The notes under the pieces were generated by a model that was not told where the DNA came from, did no database searches, and saw nothing but the letters and a program-made list of their open reading frames with translations. A program made the position numbers and the translations under genes. From the NCBI GenBank assembly GCA_025356475.1, contig JANXSX010000221.1, positions 1 through 64,000 on the forward strand: DNA of 64,000 bases. Direction: 5' to 3'. Each line of letters opens with the position of its first letter. Position 1 is the stretch's first letter. Shown here piece by piece: positions 18,243-27,631 of the stretch. The DNA is from Isosphaeraceae bacterium. Its GTDB lineage: Bacteria > Planctomycetota > Planctomycetia > Isosphaerales > Isosphaeraceae.

Positions 18243-19739
18243 ATGATCGACTGCACGCGCTCGACCGCTGTGAGCCTCTTGGCTCGCCTCAATTCCGGTG
18301 AGGTCACTGCCGAATCCGTGACGACCGCTTATCTCGATCGGGCGAACCGACTCGATGGGCAGCTTCACGTGTTCCTTCATCGGGACAATGAGCGAGCACT
18401 CGCCCAGGCCCGCTCCGTTGATGCCAAGAGGAAGGCTGGCGAGCCCCTCGGGCTGCTCGCTGGAATACCGATCGCCCTCAAAGACGTACTCTGCACGATC
18501 GGCGAGCCGACGACTTGCGGAAGCAAGATGCTTGAAAACTTCAAGCCCCCTTATGATGCGACTGTCGTCAGCAAACTCCGAGCTGCCGACGCCGTGATCG
18601 TTGGTAAGACGAACATGGACGAGTTCGCCATGGGCTCGTCGACCGAGAATTCTGCCTACGGTCCAACGCGTAACCCGTGGGACACGACTCGCATTCCTGG
18701 TGGCTCCTCCGGCGGTTCTGCTGCGGCCGTCGCTGCCGATTTCGCGCCCCTGGCGCTCGGATCGGATACGGGCGGTTCCATCCGCCAACCGGCTGCACTC
18801 TGCGGTATCGTCGGTCTCAAACCGACATATGGCCGTGTCAGTCGCTATGGATTAATTGCGTTTGCCAGCTCGCTAGACCAGATTGGTCCTTTCACTCACG
18901 ACCTGGCCGATACCGCACTCCTGATGAGCGTCATCTCGGGGCCCGACCCACGAGACGCCACGAGCGTTGATATTCCCGTTCCGGATTACCTGGGGACGCT
19001 GGATCAGCCTCCTAAGTCGCTACGAATTGGTCTGGTTCGCGAGTTCTTCGGTGAAGGTCTCGACCCTGAAGTCGAAGCCTCGATCCGGGAGGCCATCCGA
19101 GTCTATGAAGCTGCTGGGGCTACCGTTTCCGAAGTGTCTTTGCCGCACTCGAAGTATGGGGTCGCTGCCTATTACCTCGTGGCCCCGGCGGAATGCTCGA
19201 GTAACTTGGCGAGGTATGACGGAACCATCTTTGGCCATCGGTCGGAGGATTTCGCCGCGAAATACCCCGGCGAGGAAGATTTGCCCCCCCTCATTCGGAT
19301 GATGATGGCCAGTCGCGCTGAAGGCTTCGGCCCTGAAGTGAAACGGCGGATCATGCTCGGTACTTTTGCGCTCTCGGCCGGGTACGCGGACCAGTACTAT
19401 ACCCAGGCACTCAAAGTCCGTCGCCTGATCCGGAACGATTTCGATGAAGCGTTCAAGAGTGTCGATGTTCTTGTGGGACCGACTTCCCCGACACCTGCGT
19501 TCAAGCTTGGTGAACGTACGGCTGACCCTCTGGCGATGTACCTCTCGGACATCTACACGATCACCACAAATCTGGCCGGAATACCGGGATTGAGCATCCC
19601 GTGCGGATTGACGAAGTCAGGTCTGCCGATCGGTATGCAGTTGTTGGCACCGGCGTTCGCTGAAGAGAATCTGCTCCGGACCGCCAGGGTCTTCGAAAAA
19701 GCGACCGACTGGCAGACTCGCAGGCCACCTCTCGCCTGA
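18243..19739 (+). CDS. gatA: Asp/Glu-tRNA(Asn/Gln) amidotransferase subunit A
   Basis: The glutaminase subunit of GatCAB, an amidase-signature enzyme that releases ammonia from glutamine and channels it to GatB. The Ser-cisSer-Lys triad is visible: Lys in [12 protein letters not shown], and the two serines in [13 protein letters not shown] and [12 protein letters not shown]. The 498-residue length and the C-terminal [20 protein letters not shown] are standard. It is translated directly after gatC. Between it and gatB lies a hairpin-forming spacer of about 155 bases. Confidence 0.96.
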   Translation: MIDCTRSTAVSLLARLNSGEVTAESVTTAYLDRANRLDGQLHVFLHRDNERALAQARSVDAKRKAGEPLGLLAGIPIALKDVLCTIGEPTTCGSKMLENFKPPYDATVVSKLRAADAVIVGKTNMDEFAMGSSTENSAYGPTRNPWDTTRIPGGSSGGSAAAVAADFAPLALGSDTGGSIRQPAALCGIVGLKPTYGRVSRYGLIAFASSLDQIGPFTHDLADTALLMSVISGPDPRDATSVDIPVPDYLGTLDQPPKSLRIGLVREFFGEGLDPEVEASIREAIRVYEAAGATVSEVSLPHSKYGVAAYYLVAPAECSSNLARYDGTIFGHRSEDFAAKYPGEEDLPPLIRMMMASRAEGFGPEVKRRIMLGTFALSAGYADQYYTQALKVRRLIRNDFDEAFKSVDVLVGPTSPTPAFKLGERTADPLAMYLSDIYTITTNLAGIPGLSIPCGLTKSGLPIGMQLLAPAFAEENLLRTARVFEKATDWQTRRPPLA

Positions 19740-19750
19740 TGGCAATGAGT

Positions 19751-19780
19751 CCAGCCCTCTCGGACACGTTCCGAGGCTGG
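19751..19780 (+). terminator. Hairpin between gatA and gatB
   Basis: CCAGCC at 19751-19756 pairs with GGCTGG at 19775-19780, and TCGGA with TCCGA inside, with a three-base bulge and a CACG-type loop. It lies 11 bases after the gatA stop. There is no T-run, so it may attenuate, protect the upstream mRNA end, or mark a processing site rather than terminate fully. Confidence 0.4.
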
Positions 19781-19896
19781 CAGATCTGCTTTGGCTGTCC
19801 AAGAACAAGGGCAATTGCCCATTCACCGTATTCTTTGTAGATCAAGACAGCACAGTTTGTTGAAGTCTTCGCTGGCTGGAAGGTGGCGAGCTGAAC

Positions 19897-21372
19897 ATGA
19901 ATACGACTCTGATCATTGGCCTCGAAGTTCACGTTCAACTGACGACTGAGAGCAAGATGTTCTCGTCTTGTGGCACGGAGTTCGGGCTTTCTCCGAACAC
20001 CCAGACCGATCCGGTCTCGCTTGGGTTGCCAGGGACACTTCCTGTCATGAACAGGAAAGCGTTCGAGCTAGCCCTCAAGACGGCTGTGGCTCTCGACGCC
20101 ACAATTTCGCGATTCACCAAGTGGGATCGCAAGAATTACTACTACCCCGACCTGCCCAAGAACTACCAGATCAGCCAGTATGACCTCCCATTCAGCACGG
20201 GAGGGTCGGTCCCGATCCCTCCCAATAAAGATGGCACTGGCGGTGGCGAAGTCCGTTTGACTCGAGTCCATCTCGAAGAGGATACCGGCAAGTTGACGCA
20301 CGGAGCAGGGGGGTTCTCGGAGGTCGATTTGAACCGTGCAGGGATCCCGCTTCTGGAGATTGTGACCGAGCCCGACCTTCGCTCCACCGCCGATGCCCGC
20401 GCCTGCTTGGAGGAGCTTAGGCTTACCCTCCGCTACCTTGGTGTGTCTGATTGTGAGATGCAGGAGGGAAGTCTCAGGTGCGACGCGAACGTGAATCTGC
20501 ACATCGAAAAAGACGGCAAGACTATTGCCACGCCAATTGTTGAAATCAAGAACCTCAACAGCTTCCGTTCCGTTCAGCTCGCTCTCGAGTACGAAGCCCT
20601 TCGGCAATTGAAAAAGTGGGAAGCGGATGGACTCACGATTAACGACGCCCCCAAAGAGACTCGCGGGTGGAGTGATCCTGAAGGGATGACCAAGCCACAA
20701 CGGACCAAGGAAACCGCCGCCGACTACCGATACTTTCCAGAACCCGACCTCGTTCCTGTCGTCGTTGACGATGAGTGGCTTGCTCGCGTCAAGGCGTCGA
20801 TCGGCGAGCTTCCAGCCAAGCGCCGGAAGCGATTCGAAACCGAGTATGGTCTCTCCGCCTACGACGCCAACGTGCTGGTCGAGCAGGGTCAGGATGTGGC
20901 TGACTACTATGACGCTGTTGCTAGGTCAACAAGTGAATATAAGATTGCAAGCAACTGGATCCAGCAGGATGTCCTGCGGATCGCCAAAGAGCAGAAGCTT
21001 GTCATGGCCGACTTCCCAATCAGGCCGGAAGTCCTTGCCGATCTCGTGAACCGCGTGAAGAGTGGCGAGATCAACACCAACTCCGGACGCGAAGTCTTGG
21101 GGAAGATGATCGACTCGGGGGGGTCGGCGGCGGACATTATCGCGTCGGGTGGTTATGCCATGGTTTCGGACAAGTCGGCAATCATCGCCGCTGTCGATGC
21201 CGCGTTGGCGAGTAACCCCAAGGCGATCGAAGACCTCAAGGGGGGTAAGAAGAAGCCCGATGCCGTCAAGGGCTTCCTCAGAGGCCAAGTGATGAAACAG
21301 ACTGGCGGGAAAGCCGACCCCAACATTGTCAGCGAGCTGCTCGACGCCAAGCTTGCCGAACTCATGGGGTAA
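19897..21372 (+). CDS. gatB: Asp/Glu-tRNA(Asn/Gln) amidotransferase subunit B
   Basis: The kinase/tRNA-binding subunit of GatCAB. It phosphorylates the mischarged Glu/Asp-tRNA and transfers ammonia to it. The N-terminal catalytic cradle shows IIGLEVHVQLTTESKMFSSC, YYPDLPKNYQISQYD and VDLNRAGIPLLEIVTEPD; Cys and His positions for the zinc site differ among species and are not resolved here. The C-terminal helical plus YqeY-like tail (GKKKPDAVKGFLRGQVMKQT) is complete. Length 491 is normal. A GGAAGGTGGCGAG element precedes the ATG. It ends 3 bases before the stop of the convergent phosphodiesterase gene. Confidence 0.96.
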   Translation: MNTTLIIGLEVHVQLTTESKMFSSCGTEFGLSPNTQTDPVSLGLPGTLPVMNRKAFELALKTAVALDATISRFTKWDRKNYYYPDLPKNYQISQYDLPFSTGGSVPIPPNKDGTGGGEVRLTRVHLEEDTGKLTHGAGGFSEVDLNRAGIPLLEIVTEPDLRSTADARACLEELRLTLRYLGVSDCEMQEGSLRCDANVNLHIEKDGKTIATPIVEIKNLNSFRSVQLALEYEALRQLKKWEADGLTINDAPKETRGWSDPEGMTKPQRTKETAADYRYFPEPDLVPVVVDDEWLARVKASIGELPAKRRKRFETEYGLSAYDANVLVEQGQDVADYYDAVARSTSEYKIASNWIQQDVLRIAKEQKLVMADFPIRPEVLADLVNRVKSGEINTNSGREVLGKMIDSGGSAADIIASGGYAMVSDKSAIIAAVDAALASNPKAIEDLKGGKKKPDAVKGFLRGQVMKQTGGKADPNIVSELLDAKLAELMG

Positions 21373-21375
21373 GCA

Positions 21376-22782
21376 TCAGTCCATCAAAGCCCGAACTAGC
21401 TCGGCGTGAACATCCGTCAAGGCGAGATCTTCAGCCGGTTCCACGCCATCGCCGATGAGTAAGGGGCGATCGAGGGGGTCAGTGGCTGATAAGCCATGGC
21501 TCCCCTTGATTAGGGTTGGGTCGAGGGGTATCACATCAAACAGCGTCCGGAATCCAAGCTTCTTGGCAAGTAAACGGCGAGCGACCTTGAGTTTTGGAAA
21601 GTTCAGTTGTGGGTCGAAGAGGAGCTCACACGGGTCGTAACCCGGCTTGCGATGTATGTCTACCGTTCGAGCGAAGTCGGGAGCAAGGTGGTCTTCGAGC
21701 CAGAACGGATACGCGAACCATGCATTGGCCTCAGAGAGGGCGATCAACTCGCCCGCTCGTGAGTGGTTCAAGCCGATTTCTTCGCGTTGCTCACCCACAA
21801 AGATCTTCGCAACACCTGGAATCGTTCGAATGGTCTCGGCGACGGCATCAAGATCGCTAGGATTCTTGACATAAACGTGCGCTAACTGGTGATCGCAAAC
21901 GGCGAAGGCCCGGCTTGCGAATGTTTCGAAGATCTCTCCGAAGGGACCAAGACGGACCGAGAGGTATCCTGCCGCACGAAGTGCTCGATTGATCAGGATC
22001 GGTCTGGAGACATCAGAGTGGCCATACTCGCTCACGACCCAGACCCGCGCCCCAACCTCCCTTGCAGCGTCAAGAATCGGCAGACACGCGTGGTCGAGTT
22101 CGCCAACAAGCCCAGCCATGTCGCAGCCACTGGGACCGAATCGTTGGGGGGCATAATCGAGGTGCGGGAGATATACAAGTGTCAGGTCGGGCCAATCCGT
22201 CTTAATGACATTCGCAGCCGCCTTGGCAATCCAATCCGTGCAGGGGAGGCCAGCCATCGGTCCCCAGAAGCTCGGGAATGGGAACCTTCCCAACTCGGTC
22301 TCGAGTCGATCGGTCAGTCCAAAGGGTGTGCCTGTTATTCCGAAGGCTTTGTTCCCATCCGCTGCATAATAAGGTTTGGGGGTAACACTCAGATCAACGT
22401 CTGCACCTTGGTTAAACCACCAGAAAAGCTTGGCAACACGAAACGATTCACCACGCTCTTGTTTCAGACGTCGAAGTGTTGAATAGATCGGTTCGGCTTG
22501 TAAGAGTGTGTTCGACTGCTGCCAGAACCGAACCTCCGATGTCTCGCGAAATAGCCATCCATTACCAACAATTCCATGCCCCTGTGGACTCCGCCCTGTC
22601 AGGATACTCGCTTGCGCGGTGCAAGTGACGGCGGGTAGAACCTCGCGGAGCGGACGGCACCAGCCCGAATCGGCGAGCGTTTGAAGACGCGGGGCAAGGG
22701 GCAATAAGCGTGGGGTTAAGCCCACAGCATTGATCACGATCAGTGGGGCGGTCTTCGATTCACGCAAACAGGAATCTCGCAT
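21376..22782 (-). CDS. Alkaline phosphatase superfamily protein (nucleotide pyrophosphatase/phosphodiesterase type)
   Basis: A 468-residue hydrolase-like protein of the alkaline phosphatase fold. The nucleophile region is PAVTCTAQASILTGRSPQGH, where a Thr would be the nucleophile. Later metal-ligand segments are VYLPHLDYAPQRFG and VSEYGHSDVSRP. The first metal-binding position, usually Asp, is Asn here (VINAVGLTPRLL); I recall this in related planctomycete proteins but cannot verify it. No signal peptide is evident, so it may be cytoplasmic. Substrate unknown: a phosphodiester or sulfate ester is plausible. It is divergent from the DUF309 gene, with starts about 70 bases apart. Confidence 0.8.
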   Translation of the reverse strand: MRDSCLRESKTAPLIVINAVGLTPRLLPLAPRLQTLADSGWCRPLREVLPAVTCTAQASILTGRSPQGHGIVGNGWLFRETSEVRFWQQSNTLLQAEPIYSTLRRLKQERGESFRVAKLFWWFNQGADVDLSVTPKPYYAADGNKAFGITGTPFGLTDRLETELGRFPFPSFWGPMAGLPCTDWIAKAAANVIKTDWPDLTLVYLPHLDYAPQRFGPSGCDMAGLVGELDHACLPILDAAREVGARVWVVSEYGHSDVSRPILINRALRAAGYLSVRLGPFGEIFETFASRAFAVCDHQLAHVYVKNPSDLDAVAETIRTIPGVAKIFVGEQREEIGLNHSRAGELIALSEANAWFAYPFWLEDHLAPDFARTVDIHRKPGYDPCELLFDPQLNFPKLKVARRLLAKKLGFRTLFDVIPLDPTLIKGSHGLSATDPLDRPLLIGDGVEPAEDLALTDVHAELVRALMD

Positions 22783-22854
22783 TCCGGTGGGTCTGTGATT
22801 TCAGGATCATATCAAACGGGATTATTCTGGTCGATCTGTGAACGGGAGCCTGCT

Positions 22855-23373
22855 GTGCCAAATTGCTTTCCCGATTACGCCTTCTATCCCGGCGGACCCT
22901 GGCCGCATCCCACCCGTACCGCAGAAGGCCACTCGTTCGGGCATCGCGAACTCCCAGCCCCGGAACCGATCGATCCGGCGCATTGGGAGGCATCCGAGGC
23001 TTACTTGTGGGGATACTCACTATTTGATGCGGGGTACTACTGGGAAGCCCATGAAACCTGGGAGGGGCTCTGGCATGTCCATCATCGGTGCGGGCCGATC
23101 GCGGACCTGCTCAAGGCCTTGATCAAGCTTGCTGCCGCAGGCGTAAAAGTACGGGAAGGCCAGCCGGAGGGTGTTCGAAGACATTCGCTTCGGGCTGCGC
23201 TCTTGATCGAAATGGTCCGCCAGGAGGTTGGCCCCAGCCTGCTCGGAGTGAATCTCGACAGCCTCGCCGCGATCGGTCGGGAGACCGCCCTCAACCCTCC
23301 CTCGGACACAGGCGATCGAGACGCACGTGTCCGAAGGGTCTTCCTCTTCCAACTCATGCCTACCGCACCATAA
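22855..23373 (+). CDS. DUF309 domain protein
   Basis: A 172-residue protein starting at GTG 22855, chosen because GGGAG lies 6 bases upstream and the product then begins MPNCFPDYAFYPGG. The DUF309 core is seen as WGYSLFDAGYYWEAHETWEGLW followed in the next helix by LLKALIKLAAAGVKVREGQ, with the His/Glu pattern that gives this helical family its metal-binding-like look. Function of the family is not established. It ends about 30 bases before the stop of the convergent ccsA-like gene. Confidence 0.75.
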   Translation: MPNCFPDYAFYPGGPWPHPTRTAEGHSFGHRELPAPEPIDPAHWEASEAYLWGYSLFDAGYYWEAHETWEGLWHVHHRCGPIADLLKALIKLAAAGVKVREGQPEGVRRHSLRAALLIEMVRQEVGPSLLGVNLDSLAAIGRETALNPPSDTGDRDARVRRVFLFQLMPTAP

Positions 23374-23400
23374 CTGACTCAGTACTCTGAACGAAATGGC

Positions 23401-25227
23401 TCATCCCTCGCTAGGAAGCGGGTTGATACGTCGGCCCCCTTTTTTCAGCGAGTTCGGAACTCGGGTTGGGGGTGGGGTCTTGGGCGACGCGGCATCACGC
23501 GACTGCTCGGCCCGAACGCTCCACCAGAAATTTAGCGGGAGCAACCCGATGCCGATGATCGCGAGCTGACTGGTCCAGAAGATCGCCAGCGACGTCGCCA
23601 AGGTATTGTTGAACCCATAAGCATGCAAACCAACCCCGAGTTGGTTCGTACCGAAGTAAGACCAGGCCGTCACGATGTTCCCACCGACCGCCAGGACAGC
23701 AATCCCGCGATCTTTGACGAGGCCCCCCCACCGGGCATGGAGAATCAACGCATTCCACAGCACAATGAGGATCGCGCCATTCTCTTTGGGATCCCAGCCC
23801 CAGAATCGACCCCACGATTGATCGGCCCAGATCCCACCCAGAACCGTTCCCACGAAGCTCAATAACGTGGCGAAGCAAATCACGCCATAGATCACCTTAT
23901 TGAGGGACTTTCCTCGAACGCGAGTCATTGTGGGCGTGGCCATACCCCAAACGATGTAGCCAATTCCCAGGAAGCCCGCAACAAACGTGGCCGTATACCC
24001 AAGAGTCACGCATGTCACATGCGTGGCCAGCCAGAAGTTAGTGTCGAGGACCGCCTGCATCATCTCCAATGTGTCGCCGCCCGATGCGAGGAAGTTCGCG
24101 ACGATCAGTGAAAAGCCGCCGGTCACCGCTGCAACCGCGTTGCCGACCCCCATCCCCGTAATCCGTTCGATCACCAGACCAAGAGCCACACATCCCCAGC
24201 CAATGAATACAGCGGAAGAATACAGATTTGTGACGGGGGGACGTCCTTGAATGTACATGCGGGAGATCAGCGCGATCGTGTGAATGATCAACGAGAACGT
24301 CACGAGTGAGAATGCGGTCCTATTCAGAAAGACACCAAGAGGCCGAGAGGACATGACCCAACCGAGACACGTGAGCAAAAATGCAAACGCGTAAAAATAC
24401 ATACCGCTGTAGAACGGCTGGAGATCGTTAAAGACCGTCTCGAAACTCGCTCTGCGAAGGTCCTCAGGGGGAATGCTTGAGCTGACCAACGCCCCATATT
24501 TCTTTAAACTCTCGTTGAATGCATTCGCATCACCTTCCGTGTAGCTCCGAAGCAACGTGATGACCTCTCGAACAACGGGGTCGTCATCCGGCTCACCACC
24601 ACTCTTTTCGGTAGCGACAGCGCGCTGGGCGGCCTCGATCAAAGTCGTCCATTGAGTGCTCTCGGCATTTTTCGGAGGGATGAGCAGGGGAATCTCTAAC
24701 GTTGCAATCTTGATCGAGAGTTGGAGGTGTTCAGCCAATTCGAGAAGCTTGGCTTGGTAGATATCACGTTTTGCGGGTTCCTGGACCCGTGCATGTTCCG
24801 CTTCTTTGGCAAGTTCCTCAATCTCCGGTGCAATCTCTTTCAGCGAGTACTTGAGCCCCTCGCGACGGGGGAGCTTGAGGAGGGAGAGGACCTGGTCGTT
24901 ATCGATCCGGAACACCTTGTTCTCATCGGCTCGCTCGTTCTTGAGGAGCCGGCTCGTCATGGTATCCAGGAGCCAGCGGATTGCCGGTTGCGGCTTATCC
25001 TCAGAATCTTTATATGTGGTTCGCCCGCCGCTGATCACCATGAGTGAGTTTCGCGCAAGCGTATCTATCGGCTTCATTCGACCTCGGTCGACAACCGGGA
25101 GACGACCGAATCCATTGAGATCCATCGTGGACGTCGACGTATACCTCGGTCGATTCACGAGTGTGAGAACCAGAACTAGCGCGAGGGCCAAGATCCAAGG
25201 GCCGAAGCGATTCGTGAAGCTCTTCAT
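23401..25227 (-). CDS. ccsA: Cytochrome c biogenesis protein CcsA-like (heme handling, WWD domain)
   Basis: Membrane protein of the system II (Ccs) pathway, which delivers heme and ligates it to apocytochrome c. Together with ResB it forms the heme channel/synthase. The hallmark tryptophan-rich WWD loop is present (WGRFWGWDPKENGA), and candidate heme-ligand histidines lie in TNFWLATHVT, IIHTIAL and LHAYGF. About eight to ten hydrophobic segments follow a long N-terminal domain of about 270 residues (first membrane segment ILALALVLVLTLVN) that ordinary CcsA lacks. The start is ATG 25227, which overlaps the resB stop (ATGA), giving translational coupling. The C-terminus is basic and Pro-rich. 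At 608 residues it is an enlarged form. Confidence 0.9.
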   Translation of the reverse strand: MKSFTNRFGPWILALALVLVLTLVNRPRYTSTSTMDLNGFGRLPVVDRGRMKPIDTLARNSLMVISGGRTTYKDSEDKPQPAIRWLLDTMTSRLLKNERADENKVFRIDNDQVLSLLKLPRREGLKYSLKEIAPEIEELAKEAEHARVQEPAKRDIYQAKLLELAEHLQLSIKIATLEIPLLIPPKNAESTQWTTLIEAAQRAVATEKSGGEPDDDPVVREVITLLRSYTEGDANAFNESLKKYGALVSSSIPPEDLRRASFETVFNDLQPFYSGMYFYAFAFLLTCLGWVMSSRPLGVFLNRTAFSLVTFSLIIHTIALISRMYIQGRPPVTNLYSSAVFIGWGCVALGLVIERITGMGVGNAVAAVTGGFSLIVANFLASGGDTLEMMQAVLDTNFWLATHVTCVTLGYTATFVAGFLGIGYIVWGMATPTMTRVRGKSLNKVIYGVICFATLLSFVGTVLGGIWADQSWGRFWGWDPKENGAILIVLWNALILHARWGGLVKDRGIAVLAVGGNIVTAWSYFGTNQLGVGLHAYGFNNTLATSLAIFWTSQLAIIGIGLLPLNFWWSVRAEQSRDAASPKTPPPTRVPNSLKKGGRRINPLPSEG

Positions 25228-26540
25228 GAGACCGCCCTCCGGCGCAGGAAGCCAAATAAATGGAAGCAGAAATGGAAGAGCATACCCGCCGATACCAATC
25301 CGCACGACAAGTAGGGAATCAACCAACCCGGGTTTCGGACCACTTGAAGGACTGTGCCGCGATCGCCGGGCAGGAACGATGATTGATAGAACGTCTCCCC
25401 GCGATGGCGCAGGGGCTCGTTCATCTTGATGCTCGCTTCCCGGTCGACCCCGGTTTCGCTATCAACAAGCCTCACGTCGCTCTGATAATTCTTGGGAGTG
25501 TCCGTCCCCAAATAGACGTCGTGACGAAAATCCTTGAGTGAGATCGTGTAAGGCTTATAGGTGCGTTTGAACCTCATCGTGAACCGATAAGGCTTGCCGT
25601 CGACGCTCACCGTTTGTTCAGTCCGATTACTCAATTCCGAGAGCCAGACCGAGACGAGGTAGGTACCCAGTTCCTCGCCCTTCTTCCCAATGAGTGACAC
25701 ATAGGCCGAGGGAAGGTCCGCTTTGGCGTTTACTTCTGTCCCCGCCACCACTGCGTTGGGAGAAGCTTTCACCCGCCGTCCATCCCCGGCTGTCGCCAGG
25801 TTCGCCTTTGACGTATTCCAGTCGTCCGGCTCAGTGACCGAAGAGTTCGGGTAGAACTCCCGAACCGTCACGTCGAACGGAAGCAAGGGATTGCGAACGC
25901 TTTCACCCTTACGCAACAGTTGTTGCGGGATCGAAGTGACCAGATCCAGCTCGGATGCTGAGCCATCAATGATGGCGAGTTCCACGCTTCTCTGATCGAT
26001 GACATAATTGCTGGAATTCCCTTCTTCAATCGTCATTGACCCTTCGACTGCATACTTGCGTGTAATGAACTCTCCCACCAGCAACAGGATCAGGCCCGAG
26101 TGGATCAGGACAATGCCCGTCCTCTTCCAGGAGAACTTGAATCGTACCATGTGGGCGGCGATCAGATTCACGAAGAGGAGCCAACCAAGCGTGTAGCCTC
26201 CAGGGAGCGGAAAGCCCCACGCTGGGTCAATTTGGTAAGTGGGAGGGACACTGAAGAAGATCTGGGCGAACTTGACCGAGAGATGACCCGGAACCCAGAC
26301 CCAGACCGACCAGAAATACTTGTCAACGACGGTCCAGATGCCGTCATCGATCTGGGCCATCGTGCCGAAGAATACGAGCAACATGGAGAACGTCAGAAGG
26401 GTCACCGTCAACTTCAACGAGGCGAATGGCGCGACCAAACGCTTGAGGACCGCCCGAGTTGGTTGTGGCTTCAATTTCCGTTCCGACCTGTCGCGAGGGT
26501 CGACTTTCCCATCTCGAGCTTTGACGTGGGATTGGGTCAT
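25224..26540 (-). CDS. resB: Cytochrome c biogenesis protein ResB/Ccs1
   Basis: Partner of CcsA in system II cytochrome c maturation. ResB proteins have few membrane helices and a large periplasmic domain. Here the order is: cytoplasmic basic N-terminus (to about 45), helices around LTVTLLTFSMLLVFFG, GYTLGWLLFVNLIAAH and TGIVLIHSGLILLLVG, a long beta-rich exported domain from about 170 to 395, and a last helix near the C-terminus (YLSCGLVSAGMLFHFCF). IHSG with its His fits the heme-proximal site. Length 438 is usual. The start (ATG 26540) overlaps the lipoprotein gene stop, and its own stop overlaps ccsA, so three genes form a tightly coupled operon. Confidence 0.9.
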   Translation of the reverse strand: MTQSHVKARDGKVDPRDRSERKLKPQPTRAVLKRLVAPFASLKLTVTLLTFSMLLVFFGTMAQIDDGIWTVVDKYFWSVWVWVPGHLSVKFAQIFFSVPPTYQIDPAWGFPLPGGYTLGWLLFVNLIAAHMVRFKFSWKRTGIVLIHSGLILLLVGEFITRKYAVEGSMTIEEGNSSNYVIDQRSVELAIIDGSASELDLVTSIPQQLLRKGESVRNPLLPFDVTVREFYPNSSVTEPDDWNTSKANLATAGDGRRVKASPNAVVAGTEVNAKADLPSAYVSLIGKKGEELGTYLVSVWLSELSNRTEQTVSVDGKPYRFTMRFKRTYKPYTISLKDFRHDVYLGTDTPKNYQSDVRLVDSETGVDREASIKMNEPLRHRGETFYQSSFLPGDRGTVLQVVRNPGWLIPYLSCGLVSAGMLFHFCFHLFGFLRRRAVS

Positions 26541-27631
26541 GGCCGATTCCCCTTCTCACTCGCGAAGCGGATGGATTTCACGAAGGTGATAAAGTCCGAG
26601 AGGGCTGCTTCAACGGCAGGGGCATCACCACTCATTTTAATGAACCAAGTCTGAGGACCTTCTTCACGAACAACCCCCACAATCCGGCGGGCTTGAGCTT
26701 CAGTCGAACTGAAGTCGAAGAGCACTCCTCTGCCGCCGGCGACCTCAACGGACTTTGCCTCGGCCTTCAACTGTTCATCACTGAGAGGCGATAGTCCAAG
26801 TTGACCACGCCATCGATTTGCATTTGCGGTTTGGCCGCCAGCCGCTCCTAGCAAAGGTGTGACGGTGACTTCGGCTGCGCTATTCCCCTCAGAAGTCGCG
26901 AAGCTCTTGGCGGCGAATCCTCCGCGAGGCTTCGTCTCATGCCAGGCCGACGGAAGATCAAAACGGAAATCACTAGACCCGGCTGAGGCAGGAGCCACTG
27001 TCTTGGAGACGTCCTTCGCGTGTTCCTGCTCAATGCCGTTGTGAGTTGCGAAGCGAATCGATTTTACGAAACTCACGTACCCGGACAGGGCCTGATCCAC
27101 GGCAGAAGCTTCACCCGTCAACTTGATGAACCAAGTCTGGGGCCCCTCTTCACGAACGACTCCCACAATCCGTCGAGCTGGCGTATCCGTCGAACTGAAG
27201 TCAAAGAGAAATCCACGCCCACCCGCAACCTCGACGGCCTTAGCTTCGGCCTTCATTTGTTCCTCGCTCAAGGCAGATAGTCCGAGTTGCCCGCGCCAGC
27301 GGTTCGCATTCGCGGTCTGGCCACCAGCACTACCTTGCAAAGGAGTAACAGTCACCTCGGGCACGACCTCCCCATCGGCGACCGCGAAACTCTTGGCGGC
27401 GAACCCGCCTCGGGGCTTCGTCTCTCGCCAACCAGAGGGTAGGTCGAAGCTGAACGCTCCAGAAACCGAATCGGGAGAAGGAATCTTCTTGGGGAGTTCC
27501 TTGGCCACCTTGTATTGAGTGATGGCCGGCTCAGCTTCACAACCGACCAAGAGCAGTGGAAAGAAGATGAGCCCCCACAAGACGCCGTCGGAGCGAACAT
27601 AAATCGATCTCAATGAACTTGCTTGTTTCAT
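26537..27631 (-). CDS. Lipoprotein with two tandem copies of a PsbP-like domain
   Basis: A lipoprotein (hydrophobic stretch then LLLVGCEAEP, the Cys being the lipidation site) followed by two diverged copies of a domain of about 140 residues. Each copy contains F.FDLPS.W.ETKPRGGFAAKSFA, the core ANANRWRGQLGLS, GGRG.LFDFSST and RRIVGVVREEGPQTWFIK. The repeat boundaries are around residues 55-195 and 220-360. The same fold, in one copy, occurs in the 179-residue protein at 37760. The gene heads the ResB-CcsA operon (ATGA overlap with resB), so the protein probably helps heme or apocytochrome handling outside the membrane; this is inference. The start (ATG 27631) is uncertain; ATG 27646 is possible. 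Confidence 0.75.
   Translation of the reverse strand: MKQASSLRSIYVRSDGVLWGLIFFPLLLVGCEAEPAITQYKVAKELPKKIPSPDSVSGAFSFDLPSGWRETKPRGGFAAKSFAVADGEVVPEVTVTPLQGSAGGQTANANRWRGQLGLSALSEEQMKAEAKAVEVAGGRGFLFDFSSTDTPARRIVGVVREEGPQTWFIKLTGEASAVDQALSGYVSFVKSIRFATHNGIEQEHAKDVSKTVAPASAGSSDFRFDLPSAWHETKPRGGFAAKSFATSEGNSAAEVTVTPLLGAAGGQTANANRWRGQLGLSPLSDEQLKAEAKSVEVAGGRGVLFDFSSTEAQARRIVGVVREEGPQTWFIKMSGDAPAVEAALSDFITFVKSIRFASEKGNRP

Noticed and set aside
20068-20700. A 210-codon frame on the minus strand inside gatB.
   Set aside because: Antisense to a well-supported GatB with all family motifs; no start site or recognisable product.
26537-27631. Repeat in the lipoprotein taken as an assembly duplication.
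   Set aside because: The two copies are clearly similar but diverged at many positions, so this is an old gene-internal duplication.
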